47,153 nt of DNA from CBDDLD01 sp965230605 (GCA_965230605.1 CBDDLD010000001.1:1-47153); one strand, 5' to 3'; positions 8,690 through 17,900 are shown, counted from the stretch's first letter. Numbers and translations are program-made. The notes: a model not told the origin generated them from the letters alone.

Positions 8690-9673
8690 TTATTCGTATT
8701 GAAATGTTTTAATTGGTAGATTAAGTGATTCGCTAAGAAGATCTAAAAATGCAAATAAGACATTTGTGTGATTATCAATTTTTAAATTGTAATAATTAGG
8801 ATATTCACGACCAAAAGGCAGGGGTATATCCTGAGAAACCTGCATATTTGATAATGTTGTTGTAGCAAACGTTTTAACTACATTATCTATTTTACTGTAA
8901 AAATCATCATTACATCTAAAGAACTGAAGATCAGTAAATGAAAAACTGCTCTTTACTAATAGCGTAAAGTTATTTTGTAAATGGTTTAAAACGTGAGCGT
9001 AACTGATTAAGGATTGTAATGGATTGTTAAAACAATGAAGTTCTATCATTTCAAATTTGGCAAGATGTTTTTTTATGGGTAGCAATGAACCGTCTTGAAC
9101 ATATAGATACAAATAGGGATCTTTGAGTTCAGGCAATGAAAAGTAATTAAACAAATCGTCTAGGGAACTAAATACATGTAATGATTTAAAGTCGGAGGAA
9201 TTATGCAATTTACTATGACCAGGTTGATCATTGAGATATATATCACCAGATTTAGTTTTAGTTACAGCGTTGACAGGTGTTTTATTAGAATATAGGGGGA
9301 GCTTTATTTCTTTAGTTATAGCATCAACCTTATAATGACCCGAAATAAAAGGGTTGGTAATTACACCTTCAGGTAGACTTTGTAGTGCTATTAATTTAGA
9401 TAGTAACTGATCATCAGTTAATGATTTACTTACATCAATATCCTCGACATTATCAATGGATAAAGGTGATCCCCACTTATATTCTAAATAACGAGATAGT
9501 TGAACGATATTACCAGTTGATAAATCATCAGTTGCAAAACGAATTTCATGAGTTCTATAAATGTATAAATTATGATTATCACGTCGATATAGATGATAAA
9601 AATCGGTTTCATTACATAATACGTAATGATGCGAAAGCAACAAATGTTTTGTATTTAATTTATTTTCGTTCAT
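8690..9673 (-). CDS. Unknown protein encoded downstream of the coupling ATPase
   Basis: I chose the ATG at 9671-9673 (MNENKLNTKH), 16 bp after the coupling-protein stop; an upstream start at 9730 would overlap that gene by 41 bp. The 327-residue product is soluble, with no signal or transmembrane segment. Residues 165-230 (HVFSSLDDLFNYFSL... YLYLYVQDGS) faintly resemble the toprim-like domain of some mobilization proteins, with no clear acidic motif. Operon position suggests a role in DNA processing during transfer, but this is inference. Confidence 0.55.
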   Translation of the reverse strand: MNENKLNTKHLLLSHHYVLCNETDFYHLYRRDNHNLYIYRTHEIRFATDDLSTGNIVQLSRYLEYKWGSPLSIDNVEDIDVSKSLTDDQLLSKLIALQSLPEGVITNPFISGHYKVDAITKEIKLPLYSNKTPVNAVTKTKSGDIYLNDQPGHSKLHNSSDFKSLHVFSSLDDLFNYFSLPELKDPYLYLYVQDGSLLPIKKHLAKFEMIELHCFNNPLQSLISYAHVLNHLQNNFTLLVKSSFSFTDLQFFRCNDDFYSKIDNVVKTFATTTLSNMQVSQDIPLPFGREYPNYYNLKIDNHTNVLFAFLDLLSESLNLPIKTFQYE

Positions 9674-9689
9674 AGCTATAATAATATTT

Positions 9690-11705
9690 TTAGGATACAG
9701 AATCAGTTGCATATGTAGAAAGTATTTCATTTACTTCTCGTTCTACTTCCAACATATTGTCCTCCATTAGTTTTGACAAGGTGTCACGCATCAAATCTTC
9801 ATTCGATGAATCGATAATAGGATTAATTGGTATATCCAACAATTCATCTTTACTATTCATACCCAATAGTTCATGTGTTTCGCCATTAGGGAATTGACAT
9901 GAAAAAACAGCTGGATCACCACCCGCAATTTTACCTGAAAAGTGGCCTAATGGCTGAGTTTGCAAGCGTGATACAGTCATTGATTTTTCTTTTCTGTGGG
10001 ACACACCCACCGTTTCATCATTTGAATTAGTACTTATATTTTCGTTAGGAACTAAATATTCAGGAAACATTTCACATATAGATTTTGCAGACGAACCTTC
10101 ATTCATCATACCAAAAAATTGTGTTCCACAAGTACCTAGAATAACATTAGCATTTTCTTTACCATAATCACGTATTAACTGATACCATTCTTGAATCGAT
10201 AATAGAACAGGAATATTTTTAGATCGCATAGTGGCCATAACATGATCAATTTTATATAAAAATATAGTAGGTAATTCATCAATTGAAACAAGGGTTTTAT
10301 GATACCCCCCCTCCCCTTTTTTCATCATTGATTTTAGTACTGAATTTATTGTAACACCTACTGGGGCAGTCATAGCTTCTGGTGCTTGTTCACTAGAGCA
10401 TATACAAATTATGGTAGGATTGTTAGGGTCATTAATCTTAATATCAATTTCTTCCTCATCATTAAGAGGGTTGAACATCCAGTACAATTCCTTATTTCGG
10501 ACTCTACCACAACCTACATGAATAGTTGCTTCAATACCTGACAACTGTTCACCTGCATCATTCATTTTAGCTCCAATAATAGAACGAACATAAGGAACTA
10601 CATCGTCATCAGACATTAACGCATTTACCACATCCATAATTGGAGACATTAGCATGGCATTTATATGTGCAAATGTACAGCATCTTGCATATTTGGGATT
10701 GGAATGAGATAGACGTTTCATGAACCATATAACTGCACTGGTATACATTATTTGATTATTACCCCAAAAATCAGTCTTTTCCCTCAAGGAAGGATCAATA
10801 TTCATTAGAAAGGTTAATGCAGATTGATCAGCCAATGGTTTATTAGTAATGTATTTAGGATTGAATGGGTTAAGCTTACCCATACTCTTTAATGGATCAA
10901 TTGGATTGAGATAGACAAAATTAGGAGTTTTGTATTTACCATATAAATGAGGGTTTTCATCTTTATGCTTGATTGCATTATAGATTCCCCTGGATAATGG
11001 TGAATCCTCTCCTTTATAGTCATAAACAATCATTGAATACCCTTTCATGACAGCCTGAAAATGAATTGGTTCTACTAACGATGCAGATTTACCAGCCCCA
11101 TTTCCACCTTGAATAAACATACTTTGTTGAGGCGAATGAATATTCATATCAGAAAATATCCACTCTCGTTCGTTGTCAGTAAGAGCTTGTGGATTGAGGT
11201 TTATCCTAACAGAAAAAGAAAAGGACATAGCCTCATTCTTTTGAATATTAGAGACTCTACTCAAAGGATATTCAGACGAAATAAATTCCTTAAGAAAAGC
11301 TTTTGAAAATCGTTGCGCAAAGTATAACTGAAATATAATGATTAATGGAATGGCAACTACATTATAGTAATGATTCTTAATATAGCCATACCAGAACAAT
11401 AGAGAAAGCAAGAAGAAAGGGTATCCAAATATTCTATAAGACCTAATATCATCATTAAGTTTTCTTTTAGCCATTAGTATAAAGGCTAAAAGCCAACATA
11501 TTGAAAACAAAATCCTGAAAGCAATGAATATATATTTGTTTGTCTTTAGTGGAATACGTATGAAATCTGGAATCTGGGTAAAAATAGACTCTATACCTGT
11601 ATTGATTGAATAGTCTAAAACTACAAATGGTATAATTAATAAAAATATAAATGCTAGCGCACTGTAAGATACAGATTGCCGTGATCTTTCTATTTCAGAT
11701 GCCAT
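9690..11705 (-). CDS. Type IV coupling protein, TraG/VirD4 family
   Basis: The 671-residue protein has about four N-terminal transmembrane helices in the first 135 residues, then a P-loop ATPase domain with Walker A GGNGAGKS near residue 200 and Walker B TLVSIDELPTIF about 270 residues later. This is the VirD4/TraG coupling protein that links the relaxase-DNA complex to the Tra channel at the inner membrane. It lies 19 bp downstream of the relaxase gene in the same leftward operon (called mobC or traG in Bacteroides elements). The C-terminal tail (about 60 residues) is acidic and specific to this copy. Confidence 0.95.
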   Translation of the reverse strand: MASEIERSRQSVSYSALAFIFLLIIPFVVLDYSINTGIESIFTQIPDFIRIPLKTNKYIFIAFRILFSICWLLAFILMAKRKLNDDIRSYRIFGYPFFLLSLLFWYGYIKNHYYNVVAIPLIIIFQLYFAQRFSKAFLKEFISSEYPLSRVSNIQKNEAMSFSFSVRINLNPQALTDNEREWIFSDMNIHSPQQSMFIQGGNGAGKSASLVEPIHFQAVMKGYSMIVYDYKGEDSPLSRGIYNAIKHKDENPHLYGKYKTPNFVYLNPIDPLKSMGKLNPFNPKYITNKPLADQSALTFLMNIDPSLREKTDFWGNNQIMYTSAVIWFMKRLSHSNPKYARCCTFAHINAMLMSPIMDVVNALMSDDDVVPYVRSIIGAKMNDAGEQLSGIEATIHVGCGRVRNKELYWMFNPLNDEEEIDIKINDPNNPTIICICSSEQAPEAMTAPVGVTINSVLKSMMKKGEGGYHKTLVSIDELPTIFLYKIDHVMATMRSKNIPVLLSIQEWYQLIRDYGKENANVILGTCGTQFFGMMNEGSSAKSICEMFPEYLVPNENISTNSNDETVGVSHRKEKSMTVSRLQTQPLGHFSGKIAGGDPAVFSCQFPNGETHELLGMNSKDELLDIPINPIIDSSNEDLMRDTLSKLMEDNMLEVEREVNEILSTYATDSVS

Positions 11706-11724
11706 TAATATATTGGTTGTTTAA

Positions 11725-13110
11725 TTAATAATCTCGGTAACCCTTTCTCTTCTTTTCCATTTCATCTTCATCCTCCGATTTATTCTTACCCAATTTAGGT
11801 TTATTTATTGGTAGTTTACTAACAACATTAGGATTATTTTCCCCTTTTGTCTCTTTAACATCATTGTTTTCAACTGTATTAGTAATTGGTAAAAACTTCG
11901 ATGATATATTTGACCAGGAGAAAGAACGCTTAATTTCACTACCTTTAAACCAAACAGGATTATTTACAGAAGAAGATGAAAATTTGATTCCTTGAATAAC
12001 CGCACCGTTAGACGTATAATCGTACTGCCAATCAATCCCTTTATTTTTTAAGTTTAACTCAAGCTCCTGAATACTTTTAACATGAGGAAGAATTGTGTTA
12101 AGTTCTTTGGACAAGAAGCGCTTCTGACTACTTATATTAAGTTGTTCTGCCTTTGTGATCTTATATTCACCCATATTGACCAAATTGGCATGATGAAAAT
12201 CTGGACTTAAGTATTTCTCCGTGATATAATAATCTTTGGATTTATCACCATATAACATATAAGGTATTTTATTACTATCTAACCTTAATCTACTATACAA
12301 TCCTTCTTGAGCTAATTTAGCTTCGAAGGATTCTAATGTATTTGTTCGCGCATAACACATAGTCAATTTCTCAGTTAGCAAATGTTTATTAGAATAAATA
12401 ACTAATCCTTGTTCTTTAAGAAATAACTCCACATTGCTATAAGATCTTTTGAGAGTTGCTTTCAACTCTGAGTCTTTAGGTTGTTTGCCGTTAGCATATA
12501 AGGATACAATCTTTTCAAATTGTTTCGGATGAAGCACATCATCAGGGATAGATCTACCGCTATTAATAAATCTTTGCAATGCATTTGAAACAGCATAACG
12601 TTGCATATTTAATTCACTTAAATATATCTGTTGACGTTGCTCTTTGGTTGTTTGCTCTGCAACATGCAAAGAATATTTTATTTCCAATTCTTTACATACC
12701 TCCTTATTTCTTTTAAGATCGAACTTATCCTTATGACCTATACATCCATCATTTCCTATCCTGCTATGAACAATATGAACATGTTGATGATCTGCATCAT
12801 TGTGTTTAAAAATAGTGTAAGGAACATCTTCATAGCCCATACCCGAAATGTAATCCTTAGATATTGAAATTAATTGTTCGTCAGACAGGTTTTCAGAAGG
12901 ATGAAAGTTTAATGAAGCATGAACATAAAAGTGCTTAGTTCTTGAATTTGTATTGAGTGAAAAATTATTTAAATAATACTTAAGTTGTTTGTCCTCTTGG
13001 TTAGAAAAAATATTAGTGTCCAAAACAACAGCATTACCTTCACTCACCTTTTTATAATTATAACTAAGTACTGGTTGTATTTGAGCTCCCTTGTGGTGTA
13101 TACCAATCAT
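11725..13110 (-). CDS. Relaxase / mobilization nuclease (MobP-type)
   Basis: The protein starts MIGIHHKG and has a candidate nicking tyrosine in the LSYNYKK motif. The metal site sits in KHNDADHQHVHIVHSRI near residues 106-122 (the HxDxxHxHxH pattern of MobP/MobB relaxases). Such enzymes nick oriT, stay bound to the 5' end and enter the recipient. The C-terminal third is charged and low-complexity. Its start codon overlaps the stop of the relaxosome gene (ATGA), so translation is coupled. oriT is expected upstream, at 13.5-13.65 kb. Confidence 0.92.
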   Translation of the reverse strand: MIGIHHKGAQIQPVLSYNYKKVSEGNAVVLDTNIFSNQEDKQLKYYLNNFSLNTNSRTKHFYVHASLNFHPSENLSDEQLISISKDYISGMGYEDVPYTIFKHNDADHQHVHIVHSRIGNDGCIGHKDKFDLKRNKEVCKELEIKYSLHVAEQTTKEQRQQIYLSELNMQRYAVSNALQRFINSGRSIPDDVLHPKQFEKIVSLYANGKQPKDSELKATLKRSYSNVELFLKEQGLVIYSNKHLLTEKLTMCYARTNTLESFEAKLAQEGLYSRLRLDSNKIPYMLYGDKSKDYYITEKYLSPDFHHANLVNMGEYKITKAEQLNISSQKRFLSKELNTILPHVKSIQELELNLKNKGIDWQYDYTSNGAVIQGIKFSSSSVNNPVWFKGSEIKRSFSWSNISSKFLPITNTVENNDVKETKGENNPNVVSKLPINKPKLGKNKSEDEDEMEKKRKGYRDY

Positions 13111-13490
13111 AGCAATTGATCCAATATTTTGTTTAAAAGCGAAAGCAATTTATGTTGATTATCTAGGATTTCGTTACTTGATATTGCTTGACCAGCGTTC
13201 AATTGTCTCGCAATTTGATTGGTGTTATTGGCTAAACCATTCAGAATAATGATTAATCTTTTTTCCAAAACAGGTCTTAATTTGGGGGACGTATTTAATA
13301 AACTAGAATCTTGTAGAGCCGAAAGACGAATAAACTCACTCAAATTTAATCCTGAATTGTTAGCATTTTGGTTGACTTTATTCCATTCATCGTCATTGAA
13401 GTTTAACAATTTGGGATGGTTTCTTCTTTTTTTTTCTTCAGGTAAAGGCTTCCTACCACCCTTTTTATTCTGATTATTCTCTTTATCCAT
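13107..13490 (-). CDS. Relaxosome accessory protein (MobC/MobA-like, RHH)
   Basis: I chose the ATG at 13488-13490 (MDKENNQNKKGG); the longer frame would start with an unrelated leader. The N-terminus is basic (GGRKPLPEEKKRRNHPKLLNFNDDEW) and is followed by a ribbon-helix-helix-like segment (NNSGLNLSEFIRLSAL) and a helix with LANNTNQIARQLN, the signature of plasmid mobilization relaxosome proteins. It binds oriT DNA and loads the relaxase. It is the first gene of the leftward mob operon. Confidence 0.88.
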   Translation of the reverse strand: MDKENNQNKKGGRKPLPEEKKRRNHPKLLNFNDDEWNKVNQNANNSGLNLSEFIRLSALQDSSLLNTSPKLRPVLEKRLIIILNGLANNTNQIARQLNAGQAISSNEILDNQHKLLSLLNKILDQLL

Positions 13491-13548
13491 AACTCTATAA
13501 TTTGCGAACGTAGGGAGCAAAATTAATTACTCCTGTAATTCTTAAAGT

Positions 13549-13620
13549 GGTTTAGGTATATACCTAAACCCATCTTGCTGTGTAACACACCAAGACCTTA
13601 GAAAGGTAAGAACCGTAGGG
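13549..13620. other. Candidate origin of transfer (oriT)
   Basis: Just upstream of the mob operon are a perfect 20-bp inverted repeat ggtttaggta/tacctaaacc (13549-13570), a second hairpin cttgctgtgtaacacaccaag (13574-13594), and an imperfect repeat around accttagaaaggtaagaacc. Clustered dyads beside relaxosome genes are typical of oriT. The nic position cannot be read. The first palindrome could instead be an operator of the mob promoter. Confidence 0.5.
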
Positions 13621-13706
13621 GTAAAAAACAAATAAATTACTCACATATATGAGAGTCAAATTAAATACTAGACAGGAATGAGGATAGTAAGAATAAAAAT
13701 GTAATA

Positions 13707-13910
13707 TACATAATGTATTAATACAACATGTTGTTTACATTATGTATAATGTGTTATACAACCAACAACATGTACACAACATGATGTATCTTACATCATA
13801 CATTCAAACATGATACATATAAACATAAAACATGTTTACATTATACATGTATACAATTTGTATACATTTTGTTGGTATGTTAACAAAATACATACTACAT
13901 TTAAGAAAAA
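13707..13910. promoter_or_regulatory. Palindrome cluster upstream of parA (operator or centromere)
   Basis: At least six perfect short palindromes built on ACAT/ATGT lie here: tacat-a-atgta (13707-13717), acaacatgttgt (13723-13734), tgatgta-tct-tacatca (13782-13798), then aaacatgttt, atacatgtat and gtatac-aattt-gtatac. The stretch is very AT-rich. Repeated palindromes before a ParA/RHH pair are typical of a parS-like centromere that doubles as operator. It fills most of the gap between mob and parA. Confidence 0.55.
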
Positions 13911-13917
13911 ATTTCAT

Positions 13918-14637
13918 ATGATAGTAATTGGATTTGTAAACGAAAAAGGAGGCTCGGGAAAATCGAGCAATTCAATAGGATTCACTAACAGACTACATTA
14001 TTCAGATAAGTACAACTTAAGAGTAGCAGGTATTGACTTAGATCCTATGAAGCGTTGGACGAATTTAAGAGTGAAAGACCTTAATGATATTGAAAAAGAA
14101 AAAGGGGACATTTCTACACTCTATAAACTTGAATTGGTGGATGCGATAAATTTAGGTGAAAAATTAGAGGAGTGGGAAGAAGCTGATAAATATGATGTGG
14201 TAATAGTGGACTATCCAGGAACACAAACACAGGTAGGTATTATCGAATCATTATTTCTCTTAGATTATATTGTTGTGCCAACTGGAATAACAGAAGACGA
14301 TGTAGATGGTACATTTGAATTTTTAAAGAAATTTGATGAAGTGGTGACACCACAGTTTGAAGAAAACAACTTAACACCTCCTCCAATGGTTGGACTAGCC
14401 TATAGGGTATCTACAAATATGTTATGTTATACGCAAAGAAAGGAAGAATGGGAAAAAAACGGATTGCTTGATGAATTTGGATTTGAATTCTGTAGAAAAT
14501 TCATTGGCGAGGCCAAAGCAGTATATGGACAATACAAAAATACTAGAGAAGAAGTTTATAAATTAGCGTCAAATAAAAAGGTGAGAGTGTACCAAGATGT
14601 ATACGATGAATTAGCCGAAAAACTAAATATTGCATAA
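13918..14637 (+). CDS. ParA-family ATPase (TraA-like)
   Basis: I chose the ATG at 13918 (MIVIGFVNEKGGSGKSS) because the deviant Walker A then starts at residue 10, as is usual; a longer frame upstream runs through palindromic DNA and lacks conservation. Walker A' (KGGSGKSS) and VVIVDYPG (Walker B-like) are present. The Asp of the usual GxDxDPQ is kept as GIDLDPMKRW. ParA proteins move plasmid copies on the nucleoid. In Bacteroides conjugative elements the same pair (ParA plus small DUF3408-type protein) lies beside mob genes as TraA/TraB, so a transfer role is an alternative to partition. Confidence 0.88.
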   Translation: MIVIGFVNEKGGSGKSSNSIGFTNRLHYSDKYNLRVAGIDLDPMKRWTNLRVKDLNDIEKEKGDISTLYKLELVDAINLGEKLEEWEEADKYDVVIVDYPGTQTQVGIIESLFLLDYIVVPTGITEDDVDGTFEFLKKFDEVVTPQFEENNLTPPPMVGLAYRVSTNMLCYTQRKEEWEKNGLLDEFGFEFCRKFIGEAKAVYGQYKNTREEVYKLASNKKVRVYQDVYDELAEKLNIA

Positions 14638-14640
14638 AGT

Positions 14641-15006
14641 ATGAGTAATGAATATAATGCTGGATCTGGTAGAAGCAGAAGGCAAACAGCGAGGAAAATA
14701 AATGAGGATAAATTGAAGGAAACAGCTGGAAATCTTCAAAAGAAAATAGATCCTGAAGCCGTCACTGACAATAAGAACCCTTTTACTTATGATCTTAAGC
14801 AAGAAGCTGGATTATCAGGGGGAAAAGTAAACGTAGCCCTTTATTTTGAAGTACATGAACTTTATAAAGAAATTAGTAAAGATACAAGAACGGATATTGG
14901 AAAATTGATAAACAATATTCTAAACAATAATTTGAAAGACGAAAAATTTATGGAGATGGTTAAGAAGATGAAGGTATCTAAGCCTATTAATCCATTAAGG
15001 AAGTAA
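14641..15006 (+). CDS. Small RHH/DUF3408-like DNA-binding partner of ParA
   Basis: The 121-residue protein starts 4 bp after parA. The first 65 residues are polar and basic, probably disordered, with GSGRSRRQTARK. Residues 70-105 (VNVALYFEVHELYKEI, DIGKLINNILNNNLKDE) match the ribbon-helix-helix layout of DUF3408 or ParB-like centromere-binding proteins. It probably binds the palindromes upstream of parA and stimulates the ATPase through its N-terminal arm. There is no ParB/Spo0J-type HTH, so it should not recognise the 16-bp parS sites at 30.2 and 31.7 kb. Confidence 0.7.
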   Translation: MSNEYNAGSGRSRRQTARKINEDKLKETAGNLQKKIDPEAVTDNKNPFTYDLKQEAGLSGGKVNVALYFEVHELYKEISKDTRTDIGKLINNILNNNLKDEKFMEMVKKMKVSKPINPLRK

Positions 15007-15010
15007 TAAA

Positions 15011-15034
15011 GACCCCTTAGTATAACAAGGGGTC
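15011..15034. terminator. Bidirectional terminator between convergent genes
   Basis: A perfect 8-bp inverted repeat, gacccctt and aaggggtc, has an 8-nt loop and lies between the parA operon end and the end of the leftward gene at 15045. There is no long T tract on either side, so it may be weak. Confidence 0.65.
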
Positions 15035-15044
15035 TATACATAGC

Positions 15045-16451
15045 TTATAACTTCATTTTAGTCTCCACAGGCTTAATAGAAGTAGAATTATGTAGTTTAT
15101 TATCAACAATATTATTCATATTACGAGATTCATTCTTCTTGTTTATCTCATCCACGAAATTCTTATAATCTTTATGAACTTCATTTGATAAATTAGTAGA
15201 ATTCGTGTATTTATTCAATGAGTTTAATTGATCTTTGGTGAAGGGCTTATTCAGCTTATCTAAAGATTTTAACTTATCCAATTTAGGTAAAGCACCCATT
15301 GCAAGGTCAAATTCATTCTGATTAACACTAATTGCCAATTCTTTTGAATTATCAATCGTCATAATTTTATCAAAAGCTGCTTGTTCAGCAATTGTCAAAC
15401 CCTGATAAGAATCACTTTGTACAAACCTAGTTTTCTCACTAGAATCACCAAAAAACTCTTTAAGGTGTCCCTTGTTTTCATTCATTAAACTTTCTACTAG
15501 GTCAAAGTTACCTTTACTATAAGTGTCAAATAGCAACGTATGATTCTCTTCCTTAGATTTATTAAATACATTTTGTTTCAAGTTATCTAATGATCCTGCT
15601 GGCCTTTCTTTACTATTTGAATCGGTGTCCTTTAGCTCATTTGTATCAATAATTCCCTTAGATTGTTGAACGTTGTCAACGGATGTCGATAAGTTGGTAA
15701 CTTGATCTACTACTGCTGGTTTTTCAGCAACATTATCTGTATCAAGCACTTTATCCTTTTCTACAGCACTTTTACCAATGTTTGTAACCGCTTCGACATC
15801 AAGTGAACTAGGGGTATTGAATTTGTCTTTGAGAGCATTAATTTCTTTTTCATCAGTAAGTACTTTAGCATTGTAAAAATTGATATTAGTTTTATTATCA
15901 TCACCTTTTTCTATAGAGAAAGAGGACAATATATATGAATTAGAAACATCATCATATAGTACTTTAGGACCTACTTTTCTACCATTCACCAAATCGTTTA
16001 ATTCGTTGACAGTAGGTTTATAGCCACCAAACTCAAAATGTTCATCTAAACCGATTTCTTTAGGACTTTGAACAACAATCTTGTTGAGTTCTTCATCTAT
16101 TTGTAGGCCCAACAAACCATTATTTTTAGTTTCGATTAATACTAATTCACGCTCTTTTAATCGATTAATTTCATCTTCGCTAAAAGTATAATCTAGACCT
16201 GTGAGTTTTTTAGGTATGGTAAGTTCTTCAACAACAGGGTTGAAGTCAAATTTTATATTCCCTTTAGCATCTTTAAAAAATGAAAGCTTGCCATCTCTAT
16301 AGTCTGTATTATCTAGTTTTACGTTTTTTAACAGGTTACTTTGATATCCTGAGCACAATCGCTCAACCATAGTATCATCGTAATTAATCTCAAGTTTATC
16401 TAGAAAATCAACAATGGTTGATTTCTCGAACATATTGTTAGTTGTTTCCAT
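15045..16451 (-). CDS. DUF4099/DUF3945-like conjugation-associated protein
   Basis: The 468-residue cytoplasmic protein has an N-terminal segment (DFLDKLEINYDDTMVERLCSG) like DUF4099, followed by modules that resemble DUF3945 (TFSEDEINRLKERELVLIE, GGYKPTVNELNDLVNGRKVG). The second half (residues 215-468) is low-complexity and rich in Lys, Asn, Asp and Ser. Proteins of this type are common in Bacteroidota conjugative elements, usually near topoisomerase or relaxase genes, with unknown function. It stands alone between a shared terminator and a possible regulator. Confidence 0.6.
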   Translation of the reverse strand: METTNNMFEKSTIVDFLDKLEINYDDTMVERLCSGYQSNLLKNVKLDNTDYRDGKLSFFKDAKGNIKFDFNPVVEELTIPKKLTGLDYTFSEDEINRLKERELVLIETKNNGLLGLQIDEELNKIVVQSPKEIGLDEHFEFGGYKPTVNELNDLVNGRKVGPKVLYDDVSNSYILSSFSIEKGDDNKTNINFYNAKVLTDEKEINALKDKFNTPSSLDVEAVTNIGKSAVEKDKVLDTDNVAEKPAVVDQVTNLSTSVDNVQQSKGIIDTNELKDTDSNSKERPAGSLDNLKQNVFNKSKEENHTLLFDTYSKGNFDLVESLMNENKGHLKEFFGDSSEKTRFVQSDSYQGLTIAEQAAFDKIMTIDNSKELAISVNQNEFDLAMGALPKLDKLKSLDKLNKPFTKDQLNSLNKYTNSTNLSNEVHKDYKNFVDEINKKNESRNMNNIVDNKLHNSTSIKPVETKMKL

Positions 16452-16502
16452 AGTGATATTTGTTACTTTACTATCAACAAATATATGGAATTTGAAAGGG
16501 GA

Positions 16503-16775
16503 CTACAAGTTAACTTTGAAATGATATTCCATTACAAAAGAGACCTTTTCATACTCACAAATACGTTCAGTCAAAGAGATGTATCCCGTAGCCAAATTAT
16601 TATTTCGATACTTAACTAAATTAGTATAGGGCAAACCTGTATTTTTGCTATAATTAGACAAGGGATATATTTCACTTAAAAAATGTTGAATGACAGATAT
16701 GAATTCTCCCTCAGTATATGAAGCCTTGTCATCTAGATACTCTGACAATGGTTTATATGATTTATAGTCTTTCAA
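16503..16775 (-). CDS. Possible small HTH repressor divergent from the tra operon
   Basis: The 90-residue frame has no ATG; TTG at 16775 is the best start. Residues 38-60 (LSNYSKNTGLPYTNLVKYRNN) look like a helix-turn-helix, as in Cro/CI-type proteins. The rest is unrecognised. It is transcribed away from the tra operon with a 67-bp gap holding the tra promoter and a perfect palindrome, the usual arrangement of an autoregulated transfer repressor. That role is inferred from position and the weak HTH only. Confidence 0.5.
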   Translation of the reverse strand: MKDYKSYKPLSEYLDDKASYTEGEFISVIQHFLSEIYPLSNYSKNTGLPYTNLVKYRNNNLATGYISLTERICEYEKVSFVMEYHFKVNL

Positions 16776-16804
16776 ATCAATGTTGGTACTTAAGTAGCAA
16801 ATGT

Positions 16805-16835
16805 TTTGTTAGTTTGCTAACAATAATTAGTTTTG
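16805..16835 (+). promoter_or_regulatory. tra operon promoter with embedded operator palindrome
   Basis: A Bacteroidota sigma-ABfr promoter is visible: -33 box TTTG at 16805-16808, a 19-bp spacer, and -7 box TAGTTTTG (TAnnTTTG) at 16828-16835. The ATG follows 7 bp later, so the transcript is nearly leaderless. A perfect palindrome TGTTAG-TTTG-CTAACA (16807-16822) overlaps the -33 box and the spacer. It is placed so that a bound repressor would block the polymerase. Confidence 0.75.
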
Positions 16836-16842
16836 TAAATAT

Positions 16843-17241
16843 ATGAGCTTAACCAGTAAAATACTACTAATTGCACTTTCAGTGCTGATAATTATTTACA
16901 TTAATTATCGAGCTTTCAGATCTAAAAATAAGAATAAAGAACAGGATAATAGCAATGATCAAGAACAACCTCTAAAAAATATTGATGATAAAAGTAATGA
17001 AACACGTACAACTGGCATAGTTATTAAGGGAAGGACTATAAAAGTAGAAGTGAAAGACGAAAGAGGATTAAGTGAAGATCAAAGAAAAGAGCTAGGTAGC
17101 ATAATTGGTGATATTATCATCAAAACAAAAAAGTTTGAGAAAACACCTCAAACAAAGGATGATCAAACAAGTAAACCAAAATCCAAAAGTGATAATGAAC
17201 CTTTAACAGATCAAGAAGTACTTTCCTTTAAAGATTTATAA
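16843..17241 (+). CDS. Short membrane-anchored protein, first gene of the tra operon
   Basis: One transmembrane helix (residues 5-22, ILLIALSVLIIIYINY) is followed by about 105 charged residues, with a small folded-looking core (TGIVIKGRTIKVEVKDERGL...IGDIIIKTKKF). It is not recognised as a named Tra protein. Position at the head of the operon, 16 bp before traE, suggests it belongs to the transfer apparatus or its assembly. Confidence 0.6.
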   Translation: MSLTSKILLIALSVLIIIYINYRAFRSKNKNKEQDNSNDQEQPLKNIDDKSNETRTTGIVIKGRTIKVEVKDERGLSEDQRKELGSIIGDIIIKTKKFEKTPQTKDDQTSKPKSKSDNEPLTDQEVLSFKDL

Positions 17242-17257
17242 TTAATTATTAACTCAA

Positions 17258-17560
17258 ATGAAAAACCTAAAAAGAGAATCTATTATTAGTATAGCCGTAA
17301 TATGCTTGGTTATAATAATGCCATTATTAACTCAGGCGCAAAACATGCCTGACCTGGGAGAGCTAGAAACGCAAGGAGATAGAGGTTTTAGTCTCATGAA
17401 TAAATGGACTAAATCAGCAGCAATTCTAATTGGTGGATTAGGAACATGTGTTACAGCAGTAAAAGTATGGAGTGGTAATCAAACATGGCAATGGATTACT
17501 ATGTTCATAATCTTTGTTGTGATTTTAATTGCTGGAATGAGCATGTTCGCATTGACATGA
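17258..17560 (+). CDS. traE: Conjugation protein TraE (DUF4134)
   Basis: The 100-residue protein has a cleavable-looking signal (ending TQAQ near residue 27) and two hydrophobic helices, AAILIGGLGTCVTAVKVW and a C-terminal ITMFIIFVVILIAGMSMF. This matches DUF4134, the TraE of Bacteroides elements, a small inner-membrane subunit that resembles VirB2. The stop overlaps the traF start (ATGA). Confidence 0.85.
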   Translation: MKNLKRESIISIAVICLVIIMPLLTQAQNMPDLGELETQGDRGFSLMNKWTKSAAILIGGLGTCVTAVKVWSGNQTWQWITMFIIFVVILIAGMSMFALT

Positions 17561-17892
17561 GTACGAAAGAAAGAGAGGCGCTAGATTTTAATGGTTTTGA
17601 TTTATTAAATCGAAAGGTTTTGTTTTTAGGAGCACTACCAGCAATGCCAGCCTTTATGTTGATAATAGTAATAATAATCATATCACTAGCACTATTATTC
17701 ATTCATCCAGCTCTAAGTTTATTATTCGCCTTTGGTGGATTTGGCACACTAAGTAGTGTAATTATTAATATTCGTAATAAAAGCAAAAAAGGAGGTCATA
17801 ATCATTTCATGGCCTCCGCTCTTTATAAGAAAGCACCGAAAGAAATAAGGGATAAAGGATTGATGAGTAAACTAATAAATAATTCCAAATAG
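17557..17892 (+). CDS. traF: Conjugation protein TraF (DUF4133)
   Basis: I chose the ATG at 17557, which overlaps the traE stop by 4 bp, because the longer frame upstream duplicates traE sequence out of frame. The 111-residue product has two adjacent transmembrane helices (residues 25-65, VLFLGALPAMPAFMLIIVI and LALLFIHPALSLLFAFGGFG) and a basic cytoplasmic tail. Size and topology match DUF4133/TraF, the VirB3-like inner-membrane subunit. Confidence 0.82.
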   Translation: MSTKEREALDFNGFDLLNRKVLFLGALPAMPAFMLIIVIIIISLALLFIHPALSLLFAFGGFGTLSSVIINIRNKSKKGGHNHFMASALYKKAPKEIRDKGLMSKLINNSK

Positions 17893-17900
17893 TAATAAAA

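Noticed and set aside
13810..13917. 36-residue N-terminal extension of the ParA protein
   Set aside because: It runs through the palindrome cluster, is not ParA-like, and the start at 13918 places Walker A in its usual position.
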